Shown one piece after another: positions 8,734 through 17,347 of a stretch of DNA of 64,000 bases. The position numbers were made by a program, and so were the translations under genes. Within the stretch, counting starts at the first letter, position 1, and every line of letters begins with the position of its first letter. The notes beneath the pieces are model-generated. The model saw only the letters and a list, made by a program, of their open reading frames with translations. It did not search any database and was not told the origin of the DNA. The stretch covers positions 1 through 64,000 of the forward strand of contig JAFWLT010000008.1 in the NCBI GenBank assembly GCA_017510925.1. The letters are read 5' to 3'. The DNA comes from Candidatus Saccharimonadota bacterium (GTDB lineage Bacteria > Patescibacteriota > Saccharimonadia > Saccharimonadales > Saccharimonadaceae).

Positions 8734-9669
8734 TTAGATTACGTTACTCTTAGTTATTTTACGTTTTCTTACAGCCGGTCTAACAGCATTCTTTGTAACT
8801 GAAGCCACTGGTCTTTTAGCTACTGGCTTGGCAGCTGGTTTTGCCACAGGTTTTTCTACAGGTTTTACAGTATTAATTACTTTCTTTTCTTGTAATTTTC
8901 TAGCAATTTGAGGGTTAAGCGCGTGCCCTGGGGCTTGGATAATACGCCCAGCCATCGATACAGAAACATCAAGTGGTGCTTCATCCAATTTATAAATACC
9001 GTGGTTCTTTTGATCGTCTACAATTCTACCTTTTTTGAGCGTTACCACACGTTTACCAAGATTGTTTACGATATTTTCATTATGAGTAGTAACTAAAATT
9101 GTAGTACCAAAATCATTAATTTTTCTAAGTAGATCGATAATTTCTTCTGTGGTAAGTTTATCTAGCTGGCCAGTAGGCTCATCAGCAATCAAAATCTTTG
9201 GCTGTCTTGCCACCGAACGAGCAATCGACACCCTTTGCTGTTGACCACCAGAAAGTTGACCCGGGAACTTATTAGCCTGTGGAAGAAGATCTACGAGCTC
9301 CAGAACTTTTGGCACAGTCTTTCTAATATCTTTAGAACTCATACCAATGATTTCTAGCGCAAATGCTACGTTCTCATAAACTGTTCTTCTTGGGAGCAAC
9401 TTAAAGTCCTGGAAAACCACACCGAGTCTTCTTCTATAGCTTGGGATGTGACGCTTTTTTACGTAATCTAGATCAATCCCACCTACTACGATCTTGCCAG
9501 AGTCTGGAATCTCTTCCTTGGTGAGCATCTTAATTAAAGTAGATTTACCTGCCCCTGATTTACCAACCAAAAATACAAATTCGTTTGGCTCAATATGTAG
9601 AGAAACACCATCTAGTGCCGGCTCAGCGTCACCTGGATATTTCTTGGTAACAGAATCAAGCAAAATCAT
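8734..9669 (-). CDS. ftsE: Cell division ATP-binding protein FtsE with basic C-terminal tail
   Basis: 311 residues. The ABC ATPase core (about 1-225) has Walker A GKSGAGKST, the Q-loop VVFQDFKLLP, signature LSGGQQQR and Walker B ILIADEPTG. FtsE usually ends near residue 225. Here a lysine/proline/alanine/valine-rich tail of about 80 residues follows, a feature seen on many core proteins of this genome. Partner of FtsX. The -10 box is 6 nt before the ATG, so the mRNA of the ftsE-ftsX-pcsB-like run is predicted to be leaderless. Confidence 0.95.
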   Translation of the reverse strand: MILLDSVTKKYPGDAEPALDGVSLHIEPNEFVFLVGKSGAGKSTLIKMLTKEEIPDSGKIVVGGIDLDYVKKRHIPSYRRRLGVVFQDFKLLPRRTVYENVAFALEIIGMSSKDIRKTVPKVLELVDLLPQANKFPGQLSGGQQQRVSIARSVARQPKILIADEPTGQLDKLTTEEIIDLLRKINDFGTTILVTTHNENIVNNLGKRVVTLKKGRIVDDQKNHGIYKLDEAPLDVSVSMAGRIIQAPGHALNPQIARKLQEKKVINTVKPVEKPVAKPAAKPVAKRPVASVTKNAVRPAVRKRKITKSNVI

Positions 9670-9675
9670 AATTCT

Positions 9676-9704
9676 ATTTTACCATAAACGAAATGAAATG
9701 CAAA
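9676..9704 (-). promoter_or_regulatory. Promoter of the ftsE run
   Basis: Minus-strand TTTGCA (9699-9704) and TAAAAT (9676-9681) with a 17-nt spacer fill the gap between pheT and ftsE. The -10 ends 6 nt before the ftsE ATG. Confidence 0.75.
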
Positions 9705-12053
9705 TTATTTTATCTTTTCGAGATCTTGCATTAGAGAATCTTCAATCTTTTGTTTGAACTCTAGGTGCACCGAGATGTGTTTAATTTCTTCTGGTTGATA
9801 AATTGCAAGTGGTGTAATTTTAGCTTCTAGATTATTCTTGGCAAGAATTTCTTTAATTTTAGCAATGATTTCACCATAGGTCTTGTCGGTTTCTACTGTA
9901 AGATCACGTTTTTCTACTACTGGCTCTACATCTATTTCGGAAGTAGGTTGATATAACTCCACGAGCTTGTCAAAGTCGAGTTCAAAGCCGGCAAGATAGT
10001 CGCCAAGTTTGAAATTACGTTTTACTGAACTTCTAAATTCGCCAACTACACCAATAGTTTCGCCATTAACAAGAATTTCTGCTGCACGCTTTTTCTCAAA
10101 TGGCCTTGCTTCAGGAGCTGTAGACTTGAGTGGCTTAATCTCTGCTTTGATATTAAGCGCCTCAAGCAAATTCTCTACATAATATTTAGCTTTGTAATAT
10201 GCTGTGCCCTGGTTTTTACGCTCAGCTAGTACAAAACCAAGCCGAGATTTTTCTGCTGGTACATTTTCTTTATCTACGCCCCAAGATTTTTGGTAGACTT
10301 TGTTAATTTCAAAAATTGCAAATTTATCTACTGGCAACTTTTGGTTTATAAAAGTCTTGTCTAAAAGACTTGGTACAATAGACTGACGAATTAACTGTAG
10401 TTCTGGCGAAATAGAATTTACGATCTTATAAGAATTTTTAATATCTAGTCCTGCTTTTTCTAGAAGTTTTGAGCTTACAAAGCTATAAGTTAGAACCTCA
10501 TTAGAACCAAAGCTAGAAAGAATATCACGGATTTTGGTCTTGAGCTCTAGGAATTTATTTTTCTCGGCTGTACCGTGAAGTGGTAATACTGGAGCAATAT
10601 TATCATAGCCAAGTAGTCTTCCTACTTCCTCAATGATATCTTCTTTGATATGAATGTCTGTACGCCAAAGTGGAGAAATTACTTTGAGATTATCACCAGA
10701 AATTTCAATCTTAAAACCAACGTTTGTTAAGGTTTTTACAATTAATTCTTTAGTGTAATCCGTACCAAGTAAACCATTAATCTCATCTACACTTACAGCG
10801 ACCGTGATGTATTCTTCTGGATTTGCCATCGTGTCGGCTACAGCTGCCACCTTGAAGCCACCAGCAAGCATTTCTGATGCTGCTTCGGCCACGCGCAAGG
10901 TTTGATATGGTGGTTGACCCTTAGTAAATCTAGTAATTGCTTCCGAGAAAATACCGTGTGCCATTTGAGTTTTGCGAAGATTATAAAGTGAGAAGGTCGC
11001 AGACTCGATAATAATATTTTTGGTATTTTCGTCGATCATAGTAGACTTACCACCCATCGCGCCAGCAAGGGCTACTGGAATGTCGCCACTACAAATTACA
11101 ATATCAGTATCAACAAGCTCTACTACCGTATCATCCAAAAGCTCTAGTTTTTCGCCTTTTTTAGCGAGTCTTACATTGATTTCTGGTTTTGTTGTACCAC
11201 CAACTGCTACAAACTTGTCATAATCAAAGGCGTGAAGTGGTTGGCCAGTAAGAAGCATCAAGAAGTTTGTGACATCTACTATTTCGGAAATTGGCTTCAT
11301 ACCGGATTTAGACAAAATCGTATCCATCCAGGTAAGATATTTTTTCTTGAGTTCACCGTGTTTTTCTAATACTACTGCAGAATATCTAGCACAAATGTTT
11401 TTATCAAGAATTTTTACTTTAAGATCAGAAGAAGGGGTGAGTTTGGTTTCTTGGTATTCAAAATTGAAGCTCTGTCCAAGAATTCCGGCTACCTCGCGAG
11501 AAAAGCCGATCACGCCAAAGGTATCAGGCCTGTGGGTTAGAGATTTATTTTCGATGTCGAGAATTTTATCATTTAGCTCAAATACGTCTTTTAGAAGATC
11601 ACCCGGCTTTGCCATATTTGGGTCGATCTCAACAATGCCAGAATGATCATCGCCAAAATCAAGCTCATCTGCACCGGCTAGCATGCCATTGGAATCGTAT
11701 TTGTTTAGCATCTTACGTTTACCAATAATAAATGGTGTATCTTCGTGGACAGAAGCTGGCACCATTGCTCCTGGCGCAATCCAAGCAGCGAGCATTCCTT
11801 CTCTCACGTTTGGAGCTCCACACACTACTTGAACCGTCTCTTTTTGACCAACATCTATTTGACAAAGTGTCAAATGTGTGTCAGGGATTTTTTCAGCCGA
11901 AACCACTTTTACTACATATATATTATTGTATTTTTCGGTTTCGTCGATTACGCCTTCTACTTCTACTAATCTTGCGCCAATCAATTTTACTAGCTCATCA
12001 TCAGAAACTGGCACTTCTACATATTTTTTAATCCAATTTAAAGAAATCTTCAT
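9705..12053 (-). CDS. pheT: Phenylalanyl-tRNA synthetase beta subunit
   Basis: 782 residues, normal length. The order of domains fits bacterial PheT: an N-terminal MKISLNWIKKYVEVP start, the OB-fold EMAP/tRNA-binding domain (KVVSAEKIPDTHLTLCQIDVG through CGAPNVR), the B3/B4 editing region, B5 domains, the catalytic-like core, and a C-terminal ferredoxin-like anticodon-binding domain (VEPVVEKRDLTVETDKTYGEI). It charges tRNA-Phe as an alpha2-beta2 tetramer with PheS, whose gene lies 10 nt upstream. The start has a GGAGCC site about 5 nt before the ATG. Confidence 0.96.
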   Translation of the reverse strand: MKISLNWIKKYVEVPVSDDELVKLIGARLVEVEGVIDETEKYNNIYVVKVVSAEKIPDTHLTLCQIDVGQKETVQVVCGAPNVREGMLAAWIAPGAMVPASVHEDTPFIIGKRKMLNKYDSNGMLAGADELDFGDDHSGIVEIDPNMAKPGDLLKDVFELNDKILDIENKSLTHRPDTFGVIGFSREVAGILGQSFNFEYQETKLTPSSDLKVKILDKNICARYSAVVLEKHGELKKKYLTWMDTILSKSGMKPISEIVDVTNFLMLLTGQPLHAFDYDKFVAVGGTTKPEINVRLAKKGEKLELLDDTVVELVDTDIVICSGDIPVALAGAMGGKSTMIDENTKNIIIESATFSLYNLRKTQMAHGIFSEAITRFTKGQPPYQTLRVAEAASEMLAGGFKVAAVADTMANPEEYITVAVSVDEINGLLGTDYTKELIVKTLTNVGFKIEISGDNLKVISPLWRTDIHIKEDIIEEVGRLLGYDNIAPVLPLHGTAEKNKFLELKTKIRDILSSFGSNEVLTYSFVSSKLLEKAGLDIKNSYKIVNSISPELQLIRQSIVPSLLDKTFINQKLPVDKFAIFEINKVYQKSWGVDKENVPAEKSRLGFVLAERKNQGTAYYKAKYYVENLLEALNIKAEIKPLKSTAPEARPFEKKRAAEILVNGETIGVVGEFRSSVKRNFKLGDYLAGFELDFDKLVELYQPTSEIDVEPVVEKRDLTVETDKTYGEIIAKIKEILAKNNLEAKITPLAIYQPEEIKHISVHLEFKQKIEDSLMQDLEKIK

Positions 12054-12063
12054 AACAGGCTCC

Positions 12064-13023
12064 TTATTTAAAATTCCTTAAGAAATTAAGATTACCAGAT
12101 TCAAAATAACGCACATCCTTAAGACCGTAGCGAAGCATCACTAACCTATCGATCCCACCACCCCACGCAAAACCGTGATATTTAGTTGGATCAATGCCAG
12201 CCATTTTGAGCACATTTGGATGGATCATACCACAGCCAAGCATCTCAAGGAAGTCGCCCTTTTTACCACCAAGAGACTTTGGTTTTTCAATCATAAATTC
12301 TAAGCTTGGTTCTGTGAATGGGAAATAACCCGGCTGAGTTCTGATATTTAATTTTTGCTCATAATATTTTTCGAAGAATTCTCTAAGAATACCTAGCATT
12401 TGACCCATCGTACAATTAGGCGAAACATATACACCTTCACATTGATAAAAAGTATGTTCGTGGGTAGCATCTACGTCTTCGTTACGATAAACTCTGCCTG
12501 GCACTACTACAGCGATTTCTTTACCTTCATCAAGTTTAGACTTAAAAGCTTTCAAAACTCTGTTTTGCATAGTAGAAGTGTGAGCAGGTGGGATATAGCC
12601 TTCTTCAGTTCTAAAAGTGTCGTAGCCATCTCTAGCTGGATGTTCTTTGGCGAAGTTAAGAGAGTCAAACATATGATATTCATCGTCTAGTTGACGACTT
12701 TCTACCACATCAAAGCCCATAGATTGATAAATTTCGCGTACTCTGTCTAGTTCTACCATCAAAGGGTGTCTAGACCCATCAAGCACAGAATAAAACGCTG
12801 GTAAATCCTCGTTTGGTGCACATGGTGCTGTAATGTCGAGACTAGCAACCTCGGCGTCATTTCTGGCTTCTTCAGCTTTCATGATTTTATCAAGCAAAGC
12901 CATTTTTTTAGCATTTAGCTCTTTGCCAAATTCGCCACGTTTTTCGGCTGGCACATCTTTAATTTTCGCATATTCTGCGTTCAAATCTTTTAACTCTTTT
13001 TTGAGCTTCTCTACTTCGTCCAT
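12064..13023 (-). CDS. pheS: Phenylalanyl-tRNA synthetase alpha subunit
   Basis: 319 residues: N-terminal coiled coil (about 1-50) and class II catalytic core with motif 1 (HPLMVELDRVREIYQSMGF), motif 2 (GRVYRNEDVDATHEHTFYQCEG) and motif 3 (GFAWGGGIDRLVMLRYG). Motif 3 with its glycine triplet is the ATP site. It pairs with pheT just downstream. A TATAAT -10 is 10 nt before the ATG with no Shine-Dalgarno between, so the leader is very short. Confidence 0.96.
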   Translation of the reverse strand: MDEVEKLKKELKDLNAEYAKIKDVPAEKRGEFGKELNAKKMALLDKIMKAEEARNDAEVASLDITAPCAPNEDLPAFYSVLDGSRHPLMVELDRVREIYQSMGFDVVESRQLDDEYHMFDSLNFAKEHPARDGYDTFRTEEGYIPPAHTSTMQNRVLKAFKSKLDEGKEIAVVVPGRVYRNEDVDATHEHTFYQCEGVYVSPNCTMGQMLGILREFFEKYYEQKLNIRTQPGYFPFTEPSLEFMIEKPKSLGGKKGDFLEMLGCGMIHPNVLKMAGIDPTKYHGFAWGGGIDRLVMLRYGLKDVRYFESGNLNFLRNFK

Positions 13024-13034
13024 ACTATATATTA

Positions 13035-15932
13035 TTATACCACAAAATTACGGGTACGAAGATCATCGTATTCGGCTTGCTTGGAATACCAAGCATAAAG
13101 TTGTAATGCAACCTCATCGCTGTGATATTCTAGGATTGGTTTTTCAAATGAAATCACTGGCGCGCCCATTCTACGAGTGGACGGATCGTAATTAGCGATC
13201 TCATTAAGATAGTCTGCGTAAGCTAGCGCAATCTCTGCCTCACCCTTAGTCATTCCAGAGCGGCGTGAAATTATACCGGCTCTAGAATAATCTTTTGGAT
13301 GAGTTGCATAGTATGCATTACGGATTTTAGCCGTTTCACTCTCTTCTTCGGTTAGGAGGGATTTTACTTCTGTATAAAGTGCGTAGCCAGAGAGTAATTC
13401 GTTTTTCTCTGCGTCAATAGCTTCTGAGCCAAAGCTATATGCTGCACCAGTAAAGTATGCTAATTTTTCTTTTTCTGATTCTAGAATCTCATCATAATCA
13501 TCAACCTCGATCTTGCAAACTTCATATGTACCAAACATATTCTTAAAGAAATTACCGATCGCATCGAAAATACCATTATCATAGATTTCGTGATATCTTT
13601 CGCAAACATCTGCATCTTTCGTGCCGACCGAAGAATACCTATCCATAGCTAGTTTAACAAATTCCTCGTATTCTTCTTCACTCACTGCTTCATCCCAATC
13701 TTCTTGTGTGTTGGCCATATATTCTGTGCTCACCGTGTTATGAGAAGTACAATAAAGGTCCCCCTCTATAGCGCCTGCACTGCCAACTGTCTCACAACCA
13801 ATTCCACTCATTGTGGAAAATTCTTTATCATAGCTGTCTGCTACAGCTGAGCCGGTTAACCCTGCCATAGCTTTGCCAGTAGTAGCCCCAATTGAATTTA
13901 CTACCGAGTTTAAGCTTGAACCATAATTTCCAAGTACAGAAGTAGAAATATTATGCACAATAGAGCCTAAGAATGTGTACGGAGATGATATATCAAATGG
14001 GCTCTTTGATGCTCTTTCTGCTTCAGCCTTTCTAGCCATCACTTTTTCTACTTCTTGATGATACTCAGCAATTTTACCAGCGTCGGACGGCATTGCACCA
14101 ATTACGTGCATATTGATAGTGTTAGAGAGCATCGAACCCCCCTCAATGATTCTATTGCCACCTATTACGCTTTGGAAATTTTCAGAATTATAGTTAGCTT
14201 TCGAAAGCTCAACATTTTCATTTGCCTTAGCCACTATATCGGCTTCTGCTTCACCACCGGTTTTACCGTTTCTTACTACGGAGTTAGAACTTTCCTTACC
14301 ACCAGTGCCTACTGTGGTTTTTTTAATGATATCCGTATCGGCCTGCTCAGTAGTCTTAAGCACCCTATCACGCCCAAAATTCTGAGCCTCTTCTTTATCG
14401 TATTTACTATCCGAAACTACGGCTCGGAAATTTTTGGTTTCTAGGATTGAACGATTCGTAGTTTCTATCCCACCAGTTTCTACATTTTGATAGGAGACTT
14501 CCTTACCACGCGTGAGAGCATTCATCACGTGATTAACAGGCCCGTTGCCATCTACTCTTGCGCGTTGAATCGACTCTTCCACTACGATAAACGCATTAGA
14601 GGCAAGATATGGCTCGCTAGAAGATACAGCTGTGTTGAGAAGTTCTGCTGCCCGCTTAGTGGAGTTTTCACTGTATACTGGTTTCCATTCTGGCAAACCT
14701 GTATCTTCATTTATACCCCACTCCCATCTAATAATATATTCTTTAGTGTTTTCTGATACTTGCCCAGACATTTCTGCCGTCTCCATATTAGAAACATCTC
14801 TACAATAGGTGCCACCGTCACTACCTGTTTCACAAGGGCTCGACTTATCTTCTAGGTCCTCTATCATAATTTCGCCATCTGGATTGTCTTTTCTATCATC
14901 ATAAGCGCCCCCTACTACTACATCAGAACCAAAATCAAGCGCATCGTTTAAAATCTCATAAAACCTTGCGTCGTCTTCTGAATAATTACCTGTAACATCA
15001 AAATCATTAAAGTTCCCTCTAGAAAGCCCCATATCCTTATAAACATTTTCTACATCCTCACCATAATAATATTTTGTAGAAATATCAGCTGCCGTAGAAT
15101 AAGCAGCATATAAATTTGGATCCGATTCTACTGCAGCTACAAAATCATCAGCAGTAATAACTTTGCCATTCCAAAGCATAGCAAGCTCGCCTTCGTCTTC
15201 GCTAATATATGAAAAACCTGAAGCCGAAGCTATTAGATCGTCTCGATCTTCAATATTTGCAATATAAGTATCAGTCCTGATAAAGTCACCATTTGCCGTT
15301 ACCTGTCCTACATCAATTCCGTTTGCCACAAGATCATTAAAATATTTGTTTGGCATTTTACCGTTTTTAGCAAATTCTGCCGTTACATGTTCGCCCTGTT
15401 CTTCTAGGATCCCAACAGTCTCAGTAAAACCTAAAACTCTCATTAAATTAAAATCAAGTGCACCGATCATCATTATTGGTAGGCTAACAATCAAAGTTAT
15501 AATAGCAATTAACGCAATTAGTAGTAGTAAGATTGGCCCCATCACAGCTAAAGCAATCTTCATACCACCAGACATTTTAAAAGAAGGGCCATCTTCATCG
15601 TCACCATTAGCGCCCGATTTGCTCCCACGATCTCCTTTGTAAAAACCTGGCTTTTTCTCTCCGGCTTCGGCTTTTTCGGCACCGGATTTCAACCCTTCCG
15701 ACACAGCATTTTTGGCACCAGCAGCGCTCTTGGTTCCACCAGCAGCTGCACTAGCACCGGCACTACCACCACTGCCACCTTTAGATGCTACTAGCATTGC
15801 AGCTTGCTCGGCTGCATTCAAAAGTTGCTTACCTTTGCTTTCGCCGTCGCCATTGCCACCCAAAAAACCCGGCCGAATATCTTTTTTTTCGGAATCAAGC
15901 ATATCATTATACGGGTCGTTATCGGCTGCCAT
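13035..15932 (-). CDS. Large membrane-anchored protein of unknown function (965 residues)
   Basis: I do not recognise this family. Residues 1-120 are low-complexity (Gly, Ala, Ser, Lys), then a strongly hydrophobic segment at about 125-160 that could cross the membrane once or form a hairpin, then about 800 acidic residues. The large part has seven or so scattered cysteines, including paired ones (CETGSDGGTYC, CETVGSAGAIEGDLYC), which suits an exported, disulfide-bonded domain. There is no signal peptidase site, so the N-terminus is probably cytoplasmic. The gene lies between pheS (11 nt downstream) and a small tail-anchored protein upstream. A TATAAT (GTGCTATAAT) lies 11 nt before the ATG. 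Large single-anchor proteins in secretion or pilus clusters have a similar plan, but nothing nearby supports that role. Confidence 0.8.
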   Translation of the reverse strand: MAADNDPYNDMLDSEKKDIRPGFLGGNGDGESKGKQLLNAAEQAAMLVASKGGSGGSAGASAAAGGTKSAAGAKNAVSEGLKSGAEKAEAGEKKPGFYKGDRGSKSGANGDDEDGPSFKMSGGMKIALAVMGPILLLLIALIAIITLIVSLPIMMIGALDFNLMRVLGFTETVGILEEQGEHVTAEFAKNGKMPNKYFNDLVANGIDVGQVTANGDFIRTDTYIANIEDRDDLIASASGFSYISEDEGELAMLWNGKVITADDFVAAVESDPNLYAAYSTAADISTKYYYGEDVENVYKDMGLSRGNFNDFDVTGNYSEDDARFYEILNDALDFGSDVVVGGAYDDRKDNPDGEIMIEDLEDKSSPCETGSDGGTYCRDVSNMETAEMSGQVSENTKEYIIRWEWGINEDTGLPEWKPVYSENSTKRAAELLNTAVSSSEPYLASNAFIVVEESIQRARVDGNGPVNHVMNALTRGKEVSYQNVETGGIETTNRSILETKNFRAVVSDSKYDKEEAQNFGRDRVLKTTEQADTDIIKKTTVGTGGKESSNSVVRNGKTGGEAEADIVAKANENVELSKANYNSENFQSVIGGNRIIEGGSMLSNTINMHVIGAMPSDAGKIAEYHQEVEKVMARKAEAERASKSPFDISSPYTFLGSIVHNISTSVLGNYGSSLNSVVNSIGATTGKAMAGLTGSAVADSYDKEFSTMSGIGCETVGSAGAIEGDLYCTSHNTVSTEYMANTQEDWDEAVSEEEYEEFVKLAMDRYSSVGTKDADVCERYHEIYDNGIFDAIGNFFKNMFGTYEVCKIEVDDYDEILESEKEKLAYFTGAAYSFGSEAIDAEKNELLSGYALYTEVKSLLTEEESETAKIRNAYYATHPKDYSRAGIISRRSGMTKGEAEIALAYADYLNEIANYDPSTRRMGAPVISFEKPILEYHSDEVALQLYAWYSKQAEYDDLRTRNFVV

Positions 15933-15975
15933 ATATAATATATATTATAGCACTTATGCTTAAAAATCTAAAAAA

Positions 15976-16218
15976 TTAGCCTCTAGATGCTGGCGTAAAA
16001 ATGATTACAAGTGAAATAATTGCAAGCACAATCAAAACCACCCATACCCACGCGAATCTATTGGTTTTGGTAGTTTCACGGATATATTCGGAATCACTAG
16101 CAAAATCCGTAACTTCACCATCATCAAAAGTTTCAACTGCTTTTGCTCTTAAATCTGCAGAAATTCTACGTTCCAAATCTGCGTTTTTGTTATCTTCTTT
16201 ATTTACAATAATGCCCAT
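15976..16218 (-). CDS. Small tail-anchored membrane protein, unknown function
   Basis: 80 residues: a charged N-terminal part (about 1-52, rich in Asp, Glu, Arg, Lys) and one C-terminal membrane segment (about 54-75, WVWVVLIVLAIISLVIIF) ending in five short residues. I know no family for it. The start is supported by an AGGAAAA site about 6 nt upstream. A TATGCTATAAT promoter element lies about 33 nt before the ATG. It is divergent from the aquaporin gene, and their -10 boxes (16251-16256 and 16272-16277) are only 15 nt apart. Confidence 0.7.
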   Translation of the reverse strand: MGIIVNKEDNKNADLERRISADLRAKAVETFDDGEVTDFASDSEYIRETTKTNRFAWVWVVLIVLAIISLVIIFTPASRG

Positions 16219-16305
16219 AATATTTTCCTAAATAAGTTTTGTATTTTTCCATTATAGCATAATTTTTGTGATATAATAAAGCTAAATATTATTTAAAGGA
16301 GGAAT

Positions 16306-17220
16306 ATGGCAACCAAAAAGCCAAAGTCGTCTGCAAAGTCTAAGACTGCTAAAACGACCAAACCAAAAGCTACCAAAACCGTAGCTTCCGAAACCAAAAA
16401 GGTGGGGCACGCAGAAGTTATCGCAAGCAAGACCGAGAAAAAATCCTGTTTTGCCGGTTTCTTCTCCAAAAAATATGATGAGAACGAAAGCGTTCTTACC
16501 ATTTTCAAAAATCATAAATTCTACGGCGCATTGCTCGGTGAAATAATTGGGACTCTCCTAATTACTTTGCTCCTATTTGCATTGTCACTTATGGGGCTTT
16601 CCAGCATCGCTACATATTCATTTGCAGTTATCGCTATCTTCGTAGGCGTTTACGCATTTTCTGGCGCTTGCCTCAACCCAATCATTACTGTGGGTATGAT
16701 GGCATCTCGCAGAATGTCCGTCATCCGTGGCGTTATGTACATTCTTGCAGAAATCGTAGGTGCCTGGCTCGGCTGGCTCATTTTCAATTCATTCCAGCTC
16801 GCCGGTGGCGACAGCGCATATGCTGTTCCTGCAATGGCAGAAGTTGCCGAAGGCAAATTCTTCGTAGTAGCAATGATTGAAATGATCGCTGCTATAATCG
16901 TAGCATTCCTATATGCTCGCGCACTTAAATACAAAAAGAGCGTATTCACCTTCGCTGCAGTTGTAGCTGGTGGCTTCGCACTTGTAATGGTTGTATCGTA
17001 TGTAATTTCTGCAGCCTTCCTAGGCCTAAATGCAAACTTCATCGTCAACCCAGCAGCAGCATTAATGTTCCAAATCTTCCCAACTGCAGGTGCAAACTTT
17101 GGCGAGATCTTTGGTGGTATTTGCCAAGCTCTCTCCATCTATGTACTTCTTCCTGCAATTGGTGGCGTACTCGGTTTCTATCTATCCGATTTCGCTGGCA
17201 AATTGTCTGACGAAGACTAA
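16306..17220 (+). CDS. Aquaporin/MIP-family channel with a lysine-rich N-terminal extension
   Basis: 304 residues. The first 45-60 are basic and low-complexity (Lys, Ala, Thr, Ser) and probably cytoplasmic. Six membrane segments follow. The two half-helix motifs of the MIP family are visible: SGACLNPIITVGM in the first half (NPI instead of NPA) and NFIVNPAAALM in the second (NPA kept). MIP channels pass water or small neutral solutes such as glycerol. An AAAGGAGG ribosome binding site lies 5 nt before the ATG, the strongest in the window. The gene is one of few on the plus strand here and ends at the bidirectional element 17229-17347. Confidence 0.82.
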   Translation: MATKKPKSSAKSKTAKTTKPKATKTVASETKKVGHAEVIASKTEKKSCFAGFFSKKYDENESVLTIFKNHKFYGALLGEIIGTLLITLLLFALSLMGLSSIATYSFAVIAIFVGVYAFSGACLNPIITVGMMASRRMSVIRGVMYILAEIVGAWLGWLIFNSFQLAGGDSAYAVPAMAEVAEGKFFVVAMIEMIAAIIVAFLYARALKYKKSVFTFAAVVAGGFALVMVVSYVISAAFLGLNANFIVNPAAALMFQIFPTAGANFGEIFGGICQALSIYVLLPAIGGVLGFYLSDFAGKLSDED

Positions 17221-17228
17221 TGCATATT

Positions 17229-17347
17229 AAAAAAATAAAACGACACTCACGAGGGAATCCGGAGCGCGGCAGCGCGAGGACGAGCGCCGACTGCCCGTGG
17301 CGACGGGCCAGTCGGACGCGGCCCGAGAGAGTGCGTTTTATTTTTTT
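17229..17347. repeat. GC-rich three-arm intergenic element, copy 1 (terminator-like)
   Basis: An outer inverted repeat, 17229-17248 against 17329-17347 (A-run side and T-run side, one bulged A), encloses a GC-rich core. The core folds into a GGCA-loop hairpin (17264-17275, stem GCGC/GCGC) and a longer hairpin with loop GGCG (17288-17314, one bulged C). The core matches the second copy at 24981-25041 over 61 columns without gaps. Eight of the eleven differences form four compensating base pairs. Transcripts from either strand would end in a U-run after the outer stem. It sits between the convergent aquaporin and metG genes and overlaps the metG stop codon. Confidence 0.85.

Noticed and set aside
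16650-17138. Long minus-strand open frame opposite the aquaporin gene
   Set aside because: It is a shadow frame with no family pattern; the plus strand has clear MIP motifs and a strong ribosome binding site.
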